From Alphaproteobacteria bacterium (GTDB lineage: Bacteria; Pseudomonadota; Alphaproteobacteria; Rhodospirillales; Rhodospirillaceae): a DNA stretch of 64,000 nucleotides. The stretch lies in NCBI GenBank assembly GCA_030604885.1, contig JAUVUZ010000019.1:1-64000 (forward strand). Direction: 5' to 3'. Numbering within the stretch: position 1 is the stretch's first letter; each line of letters opens with the position of its first letter. A model generated the notes under the pieces. It was not told the origin of the DNA and made no database searches. It was given only the letters and a program-made list of their open reading frames with translations. This document shows positions 36,415-45,730 of the stretch, piece after piece. A program made the translations under genes and the position numbers.

Positions 36415-38637
36415 TCACGCCAGGCCCTTGAGGGTGGCCGCCAGTTCCCGCAGCGACACCGGCTTGCGCAGCACCGCGTCCACTCCGCCTTCCAGGTCGG
36501 CCAGGGCCTCCCGGTCGCGCAGGGGTTGCCCGGTGACGACGACGATGGCCACGTGGGGATATTCGGCGGCGGTCTCGGCGATCAGCTGGAAGCCGTCGCC
36601 GTCGGGCATCGAGAGGTCGGTGACGAGGATGTCGACGTGTTCGGCCTCCAGCGCGGCGCGGGCGGCGCGGCCGCTGCCGACGGTGACGACGCGGTGGCCG
36701 CCCCGTTCGAGGAAACGCTTGATCTCGGCGGTGGCGAGCGGTTCGTCGTCGGCCACCAGGATCGTCATCGCCGGGGCGTCGCCCGCGTCGTCCGGCACCG
36801 CGGGCGGCGGCGCGGCGTCCTCCGGCGGCGCCTCGGCGCGCGGCAGCGTCGCGCGGAAGCGGCAGCCGCCCGAGGCCAGGTTCTCCGCCTCGATGCGCCC
36901 GCCCATGGCGGCGACGAGATCGAGGCTGATGGAGAGGCCGAGGCCGGTGCCGAGGCCCTCGGTCTTGCGGGTGAAGAACGGCTCGAACAGGTGCGGCAGG
37001 TCCTCGGGCCGTACCCCGGTGCCGGTGTCGGTCACCTCGATGCGCACCCACGGGCGGCGGTCGCGGCCGATCTCCTCCCCCAGGGTCACCTCGATCCGCC
37101 CGGGGCGCACCGGATCGGCGGCGCGGCGCTCGACGATCGCGTCCACCGCGTTGCGCAGCAGGTTCACCAGCACCTGCTCCAACTGGCGCGGATGGCCCAC
37201 CACCGGCACCGGCCGGTCCGGCGGCGCGAAGGCGACGGAAATGCCGAGGCTCGAACACTGCGGCGTCATCAGCGCCACCGCCGCGCCCACCGCCGCGACG
37301 GTGTCGAAGCTCTTGCGCGTGCCGCCGTCGCGGCGGCTGAACGCCTGCATGTAGTCGATGGTCTCGCGCAGGCGGTCCGACTGGGCGCCGATGGTCTCGA
37401 ACTTGCCGCGGATCGTCGCCGCGTCGCCGTCGTCGAGGGAGAGCAGCGCGCTCTCGGCGGCGAGGCGGATGATGTTCAGGGGCTGGCTGATCTCGTGGGC
37501 GAGGGAGGCGGACATCTCGCCCAGCAGCGCCAGCTTGGCGGTGTGGCGCAGGGTTTCCTCCATCTGCCGCGCCTCGGTGGCGTCCTCGACGATCAGCAGC
37601 CAGGCGTCTCCGGCGCCGCCCATGCGCGACAGCACGATCCGCGCGTGGCCCAGGTCGGCGGCGCGGCGCAGGCGGCTTTCGCCCCGCGCCGCGCCGGTTT
37701 CCGCCGCGGCGAACAGGTCGGCGAGCGCCGGGCGCGCCTCGGGCAGCCAGTCGGCCGGGTCGGCCCCGGCGAAGGCGGCCTCCTCGGCGCCGGTGATCGC
37801 AAGGAACGCCGGGTTGACGGTGCGCACCCGGCCGTCCGCGTCGAGGGTGAGAATGCCGAACGGGGTGGTCTCGATGATGCCGCGGAACCGCTCCTCGCTC
37901 TGGCGCAGGCGCTCGGAGGCGGCGCGCAGCTCGGTGACGTCGGTGATGATCGCGAAGTGGCCGGAGCGGCGGCCGCTCGCGCCCTTGAGCGGCGCGGCGG
38001 AGATCAGCACGAAGCGCCCTCCCGGGCAGGCCAGCGCCGCCTCCACCGAGCGCGGTTCGCCGCCGCCGAACAGCGGCGCCAGCCCGGCGCGGCTTTCGTC
38101 GCGCACCAGGTCTTCGAGGGCGCGGCCGAGCAGCGCCATGTCGGAGCCGCCGAACCACGAGACGAAGCGCGGGTTGGCGAACACCACCCGGTGGTCGCGG
38201 TCGAGCACGATCACGCCCTCGGTGATGGTCTCCACCAGCAGGCGGTAGCGGTATTCGCTTTCCACCAGGGCGAGTTCGCGCTGGCGCTCGGCGGTCACGT
38301 CGCTGCAGCTGACCAGGCGGCCGCCCGAGGCCATCGGGTACTCGGCCACCCGCAGCACCGCGCCGCCCGGCATCGGCACCAGGAAGGCGCCGGTCGCGCC
38401 GCGCCGGAGCGCCAGCCAGGTTTCGGCGGAGGCGCGGCCGAGGGCGGCGGCGGCCTCGAGGTTTTCGGAAAACGTGAGGGAGCGCACCAGCGGCACCCCC
38501 AGCAGGTCCCACGCCTGTTCGAACGCGGGGTTGAAGGCGAGGACCCCGTCGTCGGCGTCGAGCAGCAGAATCCCCTCGCGGAACGTGGCGAAGGCTTCGG
38601 CGAGCAGGGCGGGAAGGGAGTCTGGGGCGCGGCGCAT
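36415..38637 (-). CDS. Soluble hybrid histidine kinase with three PAS domains
   Basis: 740 residues without a membrane helix, so probably cytoplasmic. Three PAS-like units (about 15-120, 135-240, 250-365) are followed by a HisKA box (MSASLAHEISQPLNIIRLA), an HATPase domain (NLLRNAVDAI, DTGTGV, GTGLGLSISL) and a C-terminal receiver (about 620-738, ILVADDEP, LVTDLSMPDGDG). No cofactor-binding residues could be assigned, so the signal is unknown. ATG at 38637 has AAGGG six bases upstream. It pairs with the NarL-type regulator. Confidence 0.92.
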   Translation of the reverse strand: MRRAPDSLPALLAEAFATFREGILLLDADDGVLAFNPAFEQAWDLLGVPLVRSLTFSENLEAAAALGRASAETWLALRRGATGAFLVPMPGGAVLRVAEYPMASGGRLVSCSDVTAERQRELALVESEYRYRLLVETITEGVIVLDRDHRVVFANPRFVSWFGGSDMALLGRALEDLVRDESRAGLAPLFGGGEPRSVEAALACPGGRFVLISAAPLKGASGRRSGHFAIITDVTELRAASERLRQSEERFRGIIETTPFGILTLDADGRVRTVNPAFLAITGAEEAAFAGADPADWLPEARPALADLFAAAETGAARGESRLRRAADLGHARIVLSRMGGAGDAWLLIVEDATEARQMEETLRHTAKLALLGEMSASLAHEISQPLNIIRLAAESALLSLDDGDAATIRGKFETIGAQSDRLRETIDYMQAFSRRDGGTRKSFDTVAAVGAAVALMTPQCSSLGISVAFAPPDRPVPVVGHPRQLEQVLVNLLRNAVDAIVERRAADPVRPGRIEVTLGEEIGRDRRPWVRIEVTDTGTGVRPEDLPHLFEPFFTRKTEGLGTGLGLSISLDLVAAMGGRIEAENLASGGCRFRATLPRAEAPPEDAAPPPAVPDDAGDAPAMTILVADDEPLATAEIKRFLERGGHRVVTVGSGRAARAALEAEHVDILVTDLSMPDGDGFQLIAETAAEYPHVAIVVVTGQPLRDREALADLEGGVDAVLRKPVSLRELAATLKGLA

Positions 38638-38761
38638 CGGTTCCCTTTCAGAGACCGGAGGCCACCATAGCACGCCGCGCCGCGCCAAAGGAGGTGCGAA
38701 ACCGCCGCCGCCGACGTATGCTACGGCTATTGCGTATGATTTTCACGGCGAGGTTCCTTCG

Positions 38762-39559
38762 ATGACCGATCGCGTCACCCCGTTTCCGGGCCAACGGCCC
38801 CCCGGCGCCCGGCCCGAGGGCGAAACCGGGCGGGTTTTGCGATTCGCGCCCGGAGCGGCGGCCTCGCCCTCGCTCCACGAGACCGACGTGGTGGTGATCG
38901 GCGCCAACCCGCTGCTCAACGCCCTCGCCTGCCTGGCCGAGGTGTGCGCCGGACGGCGGGTGATCGCGGTGCCGACCATGGGCGCCGACGACTGGGACTA
39001 CGAACTGGGCGTGCAGGCCACCTTCCACCGCTTCGTCGACGCCGCCGCCGAGACGCTTTACGCCCTCTCCCCCAGCCGCCGCCTGGATTTCCGCACCACC
39101 GCCTTCCCCGATCCGGACTGGACGCGGCTGTTCCAGCGCCTCCACGAGCGCCGCCGCCGGGTGCTCGACGCCGACGTGCTGCGGCTCGAAGTGGGGGTGG
39201 GCCTCACCTGCCGCCTCGCCGACGACCGCCTGCATCTCGTCGTCGGCCCCGCACCCGCCGCCGAGCCGCCGCGCCCGCTGGCCGAACTCAACTGCATCCG
39301 CGCCGCCTGCGCCTCCACCTGGGAGAGCGACCTGCCGCGCGCGGTGTTCTCCGCCGAGCGCGGGCAGGAACAGGCGATCGTCGCGGTCGCCGCGGTCGTC
39401 ACCTCCGCCGACGCCCTCGCCGAAATCCCGCCGGACTGCAAGCGCATCAAGCGCCTCGGCACCGCCCGCGGCGCCGCCGCCAATGCCGCGGCGAAGACCG
39501 ACCGCGCCTTCGACGACGTGCTGGAGGCGATCAAGGCGATCCCCCACCCGGACGCCTGA
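38762..39559 (+). CDS. Unrecognised protein with Rossmann-like N-terminal segment
   Basis: 265 residues; I do not recognise the family. After a Pro/Gly-rich, probably flexible start, residues ~42-80 (ETDVVVIGANPLLNALACLAEVCAGRRVIAVPT) look like a beta-alpha-beta unit. The middle is Arg- and Leu-rich (RLFQRLHERRRRVLDADVLRLE). The last third contains two Cys (LNCIRAACAS) and ends in a basic then helical segment. No membrane segment is predicted. GAGG lies eight bases before the ATG. Codon use matches neighbours. It converges with PPK2, five bases away. Confidence 0.75.
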   Translation: MTDRVTPFPGQRPPGARPEGETGRVLRFAPGAAASPSLHETDVVVIGANPLLNALACLAEVCAGRRVIAVPTMGADDWDYELGVQATFHRFVDAAAETLYALSPSRRLDFRTTAFPDPDWTRLFQRLHERRRRVLDADVLRLEVGVGLTCRLADDRLHLVVGPAPAAEPPRPLAELNCIRAACASTWESDLPRAVFSAERGQEQAIVAVAAVVTSADALAEIPPDCKRIKRLGTARGAAANAAAKTDRAFDDVLEAIKAIPHPDA

Positions 39560-39564
39560 CCCGC

Positions 39565-40374
39565 TCAATCCTCCCCGAGGCCGAGGCGGCGGCGCAGTTC
39601 CGCCTCCACCGCCGGGTCCATCGGCGGCGGCGTGGCGGGCACGTCCTTGCCGAGGGCCTCGGCCACCGCCTCCAAAACCTCGATCCGGCCGTTGAGCTTG
39701 TATTCCCCCGACACCACCCGCCACGGCGCGTGCTTGGTGTGGGTCTTGGCGAACATCTCGGCGATGGCGGCTTCGTACTCCGCGCGCTTTTCGCGGTTGC
39801 GCACGTCCTCGAGGGTGAGCTTCCAGCGTTTGTGCGGCTTTTTCAGCCGCTCGGCGAAGCGCGCCAGCTGTTCCTCCGCCGAGATGTGGACGAACAGCTT
39901 GAGCAGCACCACGCCGTCGTCGGCGAGCATTTCCTCGAAGGCGTTGATCTCGGCGTAGGCGCGCTTCCATTCCGACTTGCGCGCGAAGCCCTCGACCCGC
40001 TCCACCAGCACCCGGCCGTACCAGCTGCGGTCGAAGATCGCGATGTCGCCACGGGCGGGCAGGCGGGTCCAGAAGCGGTAGAGGTAGTGCCGCCCCTGTT
40101 CCTCGGGCGTCGGCGCGGCGATCGACCAGGCGTCCAGGTGGCGGGGGTCGAGGCGCTCGTTCAGGCGGCGGATCGCGCCGCCCTTGCCCGCCGCATCCCA
40201 CCCCTCGAACACCACCACCGCGCGCCGCCCCTCGGCGACGTACCGCTGTTGCAGGATCAGCAGGCGGAGCTGAAGCTCCGCGAGTCGCTTTTGATAGTCC
40301 TCGACCGTGGGGATCTTGCGCGTCAGGTCGACGCCGTCGAGGGTGGGGGCGGAACCGGACTTCCGTGCGGCCAT
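39565..40374 (-). CDS. ppk2: Polyphosphate kinase 2 family protein
   Basis: 269 residues. Walker A GWDAAGKGG, the Walker B-region DRSWYGRVLVERVEGF, and the lid segment with EQLARFAERLKKPHKRWKLTLEDV define PPK2. These enzymes use polyphosphate to phosphorylate nucleoside mono- or diphosphates. The length and single domain suggest class I, but I cannot assign NDP versus NMP preference. ATG at 40374 was chosen over an upstream TTG; GAGG is ten bases before it. Confidence 0.92.
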   Translation of the reverse strand: MAARKSGSAPTLDGVDLTRKIPTVEDYQKRLAELQLRLLILQQRYVAEGRRAVVVFEGWDAAGKGGAIRRLNERLDPRHLDAWSIAAPTPEEQGRHYLYRFWTRLPARGDIAIFDRSWYGRVLVERVEGFARKSEWKRAYAEINAFEEMLADDGVVLLKLFVHISAEEQLARFAERLKKPHKRWKLTLEDVRNREKRAEYEAAIAEMFAKTHTKHAPWRVVSGEYKLNGRIEVLEAVAEALGKDVPATPPPMDPAVEAELRRRLGLGED

Positions 40375-40716
40375 CGGCGGTTTGCCTCGCGATCGGTGAA
40401 ACGGATTTTCCAACTATGGGGAGAGGGGCCGCGCGCGGCAATCGGAAGAAGAAATTTCGCCGCGATTCCGGTATGATGAACTGGATTCGAAGCCGTCGGC
40501 GTGGCACACACGCAGGCGGTGTGGAAGGACGGGGCGCGGGAAGAGACCTTGACCCTCGCGACCATGCGTCCCCAGGTACTCCATGGCGAATTTTTCGTGG
40601 GGGAGCCGGCCCGGCCGCCGCAGCGGCGGGCCTCGGCGGGCGCCCCGTCTGTGTGTGGTTTTTTCCTGCGACATCGAAGCCCGCGTCCGGCGGGCGAACC
40701 TAGTGGAGGATGGACT
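40375..40716. other. 342-base spacer between ppk2 and gap
   Basis: No gene is credible here. It must hold the divergent promoters of ppk2 and gap. A TATGAT (40472-40477) could be a -10 but has no matching -35. An imperfect GC hairpin at about 40610-40632 (GGCCCG...GGGCC arms) and a T6 run at 40659-40664 lie within the presumed gap leader. The hairpin and T-run are too far apart for a normal terminator. The open frame that runs into gap from 40501 has no family resemblance. Confidence 0.5.
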
Positions 40717-41727
40717 ATGACGGTTCGGGTAGCGATCAACGGTTTCGGCCGTATCGGACGCCTGGTTTTCCGCGCCCTGGTCGAATCGGGGCGCAATGAC
40801 ATCGAGGTCGTGGCGATCAACGATCTCGGGTCGCCCGAGTTCAACGCCCATCTGGTGATGTTCGACTCCGTCCACGGCCGTCTGCACGACGAAGTGACGG
40901 TGGCGGGCGACGTGATGACCGTCGGCAACCGCAAGATGAAGGTGATCCAGCAGCGCGACCCGTCGCAGCTGCCGTGGAAGGATCTCGGCATCGACATCGC
41001 GTTCGAGTGCACCGGCATCTTCACCGACCGCGACAAGGCGAAGGTCCACCTCGACGCGGGCGCCAAGCGCGTGCTGGTCTCCGCGCCCTCGACCGGCGCC
41101 GACCTCACCGTCGTCTACGGCGTCAACCACGACAAGCTGACCAAGGACCACCTGGTGGTCTCCAACGCGTCGTGCACCACCAACTGCCTCGCGCCGGTGG
41201 CGGCGGTGCTGCACCAGGCGTTCGGCATCGAGCACGGCTTCATGACCACGGTGCACTCCTACACCGGCGACCAGAACGTGGTCGACACCCTGCACAAGGA
41301 CCTGCACCGCGCCCGCGCCGCCGCCCTGTCGATGATCCCGACCACCACCGGCGCCGCCAAGGCGGTGGGCCTGGTGCTGCCGGAGCTGAAGGGCAAGCTC
41401 GACGGGTCGTCGATCCGCGTGCCGACCCCGAACGTGTCGATGATCGACTTCAAGTGCGTGCTCAAGCGCACCGTCACCGCCGACGAGATCAACGCGGCGA
41501 TCAAGACCGCCGCCGCCGAGGGTCCGCTCAAGGGCATCCTCGCGGTCAACGAGCGGCCGCTGGTGTCGTGCGACTTCAACCACAACCCGGCGTCGTCCAC
41601 CTTCGACATCGGCGAGACCAAGGTGATCGACGGCACCTTCGTGCGTGTGCTCTCGTGGTACGACAACGAATGGGGCTTCTCGAACCGCATGCTCGACACC
41701 GCAGCGGCGATGGCGAAGCTGATCTGA
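40717..41727 (+). CDS. gap: Glyceraldehyde-3-phosphate dehydrogenase, type I
   Basis: 336 residues. NAD-binding start [16 protein letters not shown], catalytic Cys in [12 protein letters not shown], then [11 protein letters not shown] and [13 protein letters not shown] at the end. It oxidises glyceraldehyde-3-phosphate to 1,3-bisphosphoglycerate. GTGGAGGA lies a few bases upstream of the ATG. pgk follows after 66 bases, giving two consecutive glycolytic or Calvin-cycle steps in one transcript. Cofactor choice (NAD or NADP) was not resolved. Confidence 0.98.
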   Translation: MTVRVAINGFGRIGRLVFRALVESGRNDIEVVAINDLGSPEFNAHLVMFDSVHGRLHDEVTVAGDVMTVGNRKMKVIQQRDPSQLPWKDLGIDIAFECTGIFTDRDKAKVHLDAGAKRVLVSAPSTGADLTVVYGVNHDKLTKDHLVVSNASCTTNCLAPVAAVLHQAFGIEHGFMTTVHSYTGDQNVVDTLHKDLHRARAAALSMIPTTTGAAKAVGLVLPELKGKLDGSSIRVPTPNVSMIDFKCVLKRTVTADEINAAIKTAAAEGPLKGILAVNERPLVSCDFNHNPASSTFDIGETKVIDGTFVRVLSWYDNEWGFSNRMLDTAAAMAKLI

Positions 41728-41793
41728 TCCGGCGCGGCCGGCGGGACCTCCCGCCGGCCGCCTCCGCTTTCTGCCTGCGACGGGGGACTTCCG

Positions 41794-42981
<1,188 letters not shown>

Positions 42982-43001
42982 CCGCGGCCGGAGGCGTCGG
43001 A

Positions 43002-43490
43002 ATGACCGCAGCCGACCCCGTCACCGCGATGGCGAAGCGTCTGGAGGGCACCAACGTCAGCCCCCAGACCTTCCTCGCCACCGATTACCTCAACCACTTC
43101 AACGAAGTGGTGATGCTGCTCGGGATGCTGGGCGACATGCCGGAGATGTTCGAGGACGTCGCGGCGTGGACGCCCAAATCCTATGCGGACCACTTCCGCG
43201 ACAGCTCCATCGCCGACCGCGAGATCGCGGTGGAGGCCTACGCCCTCGCCCCCGCCCGCTTCCGCGCGCCGTTCGACGCCACCATCGCCCAGGCCGACGC
43301 GGTGGTGGCGCGGGGCGTGGCGATGATCGGCGCCGCGCTCGAGGCGGGCGACGCCGAGCGCGCCGCCTTCCTCGGCGGGCAGACCGCGCAGATCCTGCAA
43401 CGCCTGATCGAGGTCGCCTCGGGGATCATCCACGGCTCCGAGAAGGGGATGTCGCAGGCCGAGATCGACATCGTTCTCGGCGAGGTCTGA
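43002..43490 (+). CDS. Unknown helical protein downstream of pgk
   Basis: 162 residues, not recognised. It looks fully alpha-helical and soluble, with acidic and Ala-rich segments and no Cys. Conserved-looking stretches are TDYLNHFNEVVMLLGMLGDMPEMFEDV and SYADHFRDSSIADREIAVEAY. ATG at 43002 has GGAGG seven bases upstream; an earlier ATG at 42978 would overlap the pgk stop (ATGA). Its position in the gap-pgk transcript suggests a link with central carbon metabolism, but that is inference only. Confidence 0.75.
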   Translation: MTAADPVTAMAKRLEGTNVSPQTFLATDYLNHFNEVVMLLGMLGDMPEMFEDVAAWTPKSYADHFRDSSIADREIAVEAYALAPARFRAPFDATIAQADAVVARGVAMIGAALEAGDAERAAFLGGQTAQILQRLIEVASGIIHGSEKGMSQAEIDIVLGEV

Positions 43491-43582
43491 CGCCGGACCG
43501 TTTCGGCCGCGGTTTCATCGCGGCGCAACAAAAACCCCCGAAAATAAGTGACGTGGGGGGCGATCGGGGGCGTCATTCCCGG

Positions 43583-43611
43583 TTGTCGCGGCATAGGCGT
43601 TTGGCTACACT
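43583..43611 (+). promoter_or_regulatory. Sigma-70-type promoter of the OmpA-like lipoprotein gene
   Basis: TTGTCG (43583-43588), a 17-base spacer and TACACT (43606-43611). Transcription would start near 43618 and give a leader of about 124 bases, which contains the near-palindrome around TATTCCGGAATA (43674-43685). Confidence 0.6.
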
Positions 43612-43741
43612 GCGGCGGGTGGAGTTCCGGGCGCGGGGGGCATGCGCCCGTCTTGGAAGCGTCTTCAGGGGATATTCCGGAATACCCACTTCGGAGCGGG
43701 CGATACGCTCGGGGATCATACAAAAAAGGTAGTTCGCGACG

Positions 43742-44851
43742 ATGGCCTTCTCGCAAATCCGTGTTGTGTTGATGGGCTCCGCCCTGCTTCTCGGCGGCTG
43801 CTCCTTCACCTCCGACTCGCTGTTCCCGTCGTTGGGAGCTGGAGACACGTCCTCAGACGCCGCCACGGAAACCCAGGGTCCCGCGCTCGGCACCACCAAC
43901 TTCGAGCCCGCACCGGTCACCCCGGGCGCGGCCACCGGCACCTACGTCGGCAAGAAGGTCCAGGCGCTGCGCGGCGACCTTTCGGCCCTCAAGACCATCG
44001 TCGGGCAGCACAACTCGACCCTCCAGGGCCTGCGCAACCAGACCTCCCGCTCCGCCGCCCAGTATCACGAGCTGGTGGGCGCGATCACCGCCCGCCTCCA
44101 GGTCGGCTCCACCCCCGGCAACCCGATCCTGGTGGCCAACCTCCGCCGCGCGCAGGAGCTGATGAACGGCATGAGCGCCGACGTCGCCAAGCTCTCGCAG
44201 CTTTCGGCCGAGGTCGCCTCGGACTCGGCGATGGCGGGCTTCCTGCTCGACTCGGTCCGCTCCTCCTACAGCCTCTCCGGCGCGATCGAGGAAGACCACC
44301 GCCAACTCCGCGTGCTGGAAGACGACACCAACCAGACCGTGGTGCTGATCGACCGCCTGTCGAAGGAACTCAACGCCGACATCGCCCGCCAGCAGGCCTA
44401 CGTCGCCTCCGAGCGCGCCAACCTCTCGGTGCTCTCCTCCTCGGTGCAGGCGGGCCAGCTTTACGGCTCGGGCGCCGCGGGCCTCGGCGCCGCGCCGGCC
44501 TACTCGTCCGACGCCGCGCCCGCGCGCCTCGCGCCGATGGACATGGCCGACCGCCGCCCGCTCGTCGTCATCCGCTTCGACCGCGCCAACGTCGCCTACG
44601 AGCAGCCGCTCTACCAGGCGGTGAAGGCCGCGCTCGACCGCAACCCGGCCGCCCGCTTCGACCTCGTCGCGGTCAGCCCGGCGCAGGCGGCGCCCGGCCA
44701 GTCGGCCCTCGGCAGCAATGCCGCCCGCCGCAACGCCGAGGCGGTGATGCGCTCGCTCAACGGCATGGGCCTGCCCGCGGACCGCGTCGAACTCTCCGCC
44801 ACCACCTCCGCCCAGGCGCACGGCAACGAGGTTCACCTCTACCCGCGTTGA
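43742..44851 (+). CDS. Lipoprotein with coiled-coil middle and degenerate OmpA-like C-terminus
   Basis: 369 residues. A signal peptide ends in the lipobox LLGGC, Cys20 being the lipidated residue. The middle (about 70-235) is helical and rich in Leu, Ser and Gln, consistent with a coiled coil. The end (about 265-369) resembles an OmpA peptidoglycan-binding fold (VVIRFDRANVAYEQPLYQAVKAALDRNP; NAARRNAEAVMRSLNGMGLPADRVELSA), but the NxxLSxxRA/R motif is altered. Likely an outer-membrane lipoprotein tethered to the wall. It has its own promoter and terminator. Confidence 0.75.
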   Translation: MAFSQIRVVLMGSALLLGGCSFTSDSLFPSLGAGDTSSDAATETQGPALGTTNFEPAPVTPGAATGTYVGKKVQALRGDLSALKTIVGQHNSTLQGLRNQTSRSAAQYHELVGAITARLQVGSTPGNPILVANLRRAQELMNGMSADVAKLSQLSAEVASDSAMAGFLLDSVRSSYSLSGAIEEDHRQLRVLEDDTNQTVVLIDRLSKELNADIARQQAYVASERANLSVLSSSVQAGQLYGSGAAGLGAAPAYSSDAAPARLAPMDMADRRPLVVIRFDRANVAYEQPLYQAVKAALDRNPAARFDLVAVSPAQAAPGQSALGSNAARRNAEAVMRSLNGMGLPADRVELSATTSAQAHGNEVHLYPR

Positions 44852-44882
44852 CCGGCGGCCGCAAACGCGCTATCAGACCGAT

Positions 44883-44909
44883 GAAAACGGTGCCCTCGGG
44901 CGCCGTTTT
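44883..44909 (+). terminator. Intrinsic terminator after the OmpA-like lipoprotein
   Basis: A hairpin with arms AAAACGG(T)GCCC and GGGC(G)CCGTTTT (one G-T pair), 31 bases after the stop. The T-rich 3' arm serves as the release tract. Confidence 0.8.
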
Positions 44910-44951
44910 CATTATTGTCGTCGGATTGTTTCACCGAGAAGGAATGGGACC

Positions 44952-45437
44952 TTGGCGGACAAGGATTACACCACCAGCCGGTACATGGGGATCTCCTGGG
45001 ACATGTTTCACCGCGACGCCCGCGCGCTCGCGGCGAAGCTGATGGCGAAGGGACCGTTCCGCGGCGTCGTCGCCATCACCCGCGGCGGACTGGTGCCCGC
45101 GGCGGTGGTCGCCCGCGAACTCAACCTGCGCATGATCGAGACCCTCTGCCTGTCGAGCTACGACGACCGGATCCAGGGCAACACCGTCCAGATTCTCAAG
45201 CGCCCGGAGGGCGACGGCGAGGGCCTGGTGGTGATCGACGACCTGGTGGATTCCGGCCGCACCGGCAAGGTGGTGCGCGAGCTGCTGCCGAAGGCCTACT
45301 TCGCCACCGTCTACGCCAAGCCCCAGGGCCGCGAGGTGGTGGACGATTTCGTCGTCGGCGTCGACCAGGGGATCTGGCTGCTGTTCCCGTGGGACGCCGA
45401 TCTCCAGCCCGCGCCGCCGCTGGTCAAGGGCGGCTGA
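44952..45437 (+). CDS. gpt: Xanthine(-guanine) phosphoribosyltransferase
   Basis: 161 residues. The PRPP motif is VVIDDLVDSGRTGK, and AITRGGLVPAAVVARELNLR with LKRPEGDGEG matches E. coli Gpt closely. It converts xanthine or guanine plus PRPP to the nucleotide. The only start that keeps the N-terminus is TTG at 44952, with AAGGA eight bases upstream; the next Met is 11 residues later (MGISWDMF), also possible since E. coli Gpt begins close to that point. Confidence 0.93.
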   Translation: MADKDYTTSRYMGISWDMFHRDARALAAKLMAKGPFRGVVAITRGGLVPAAVVARELNLRMIETLCLSSYDDRIQGNTVQILKRPEGDGEGLVVIDDLVDSGRTGKVVRELLPKAYFATVYAKPQGREVVDDFVVGVDQGIWLLFPWDADLQPAPPLVKGG

Positions 45438-45502
45438 GGCCAGGGTTTCCCAGGCCTTTCGGCGGCAAGGAAAAAAACGCCGCGGCCAAAGGGAAAAAGT
45501 GC

Positions 45503-45531
45503 TTGCATCGATCGGAGGGCGTTGGTACATA
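45503..45531 (+). promoter_or_regulatory. Promoter of the tRNA-Asp gene
   Basis: TTGCAT (45503-45508), an exact 17-base spacer, and TACATA (45526-45531). The tRNA begins 19 bases downstream. This is one of the clearest sigma-70-type promoters in the window. Confidence 0.75.
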
Positions 45532-45549
45532 AGCGCCCTCACCGCTTGC

Positions 45550-45626
45550 GGGGGTGTAGCTCAGCTGGTTAGAGTGCCGGCCTGTCACGCCGGAGGTCGC
45601 GGGTTCGAGCCCCGTCACTCCCGCCA
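45550..45626 (+). tRNA. tRNA-Asp (anticodon GTC)
   Basis: A 77-base cloverleaf. The acceptor stem GGGGGTG pairs with CACTCCC (one G-T), with discriminator G and an encoded CCA. The D-arm has AGCTCAGCTGGTTAGAGT, the anticodon loop CTGTCAC carries GTC, and the T-arm has GGTTCGAGCCC. The gluQ product (24096-24941) would modify its queuosine. Confidence 0.97.
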
Positions 45627-45664
45627 CTTTCCCCTCGGGGAAAGGCGCACACGGTGAGAATAAA

Positions 45665-45696
45665 AAAAGCGGATCGCCCTCGGGCGGTCCGCTTTT
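45665..45696. terminator. Bidirectional terminator between tRNA-Asp and rquA
   Basis: A 15-bp stem (AAAAGCGGATCGCCC and its near complement, one G-T pair) with a two-base loop. A-rich and T-rich ends make it work both ways. Further small hairpins lie at 45628-45643 and around 45721-45740, so this convergent junction is also hairpin-rich. Confidence 0.8.
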
Positions 45697-45730
45697 CTCA
45701 TGGGGCCTCCCCGGGGGGAGGCAGCCCCTT

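Noticed and set aside
40501-40716. N-terminal extension of GapA from 40501
   Set aside because: Gap family proteins begin at the [14 protein letters not shown] segment; the extension has no similarity, and GTGGAGGA sits right before the internal ATG.
43674-43685. TATTCCGGAATA palindrome as another enhancer dyad of the citM type
   Set aside because: Only the TTCCGGAA core matches, the flanking GTCCGG is absent, and no sigma-54 promoter is near.
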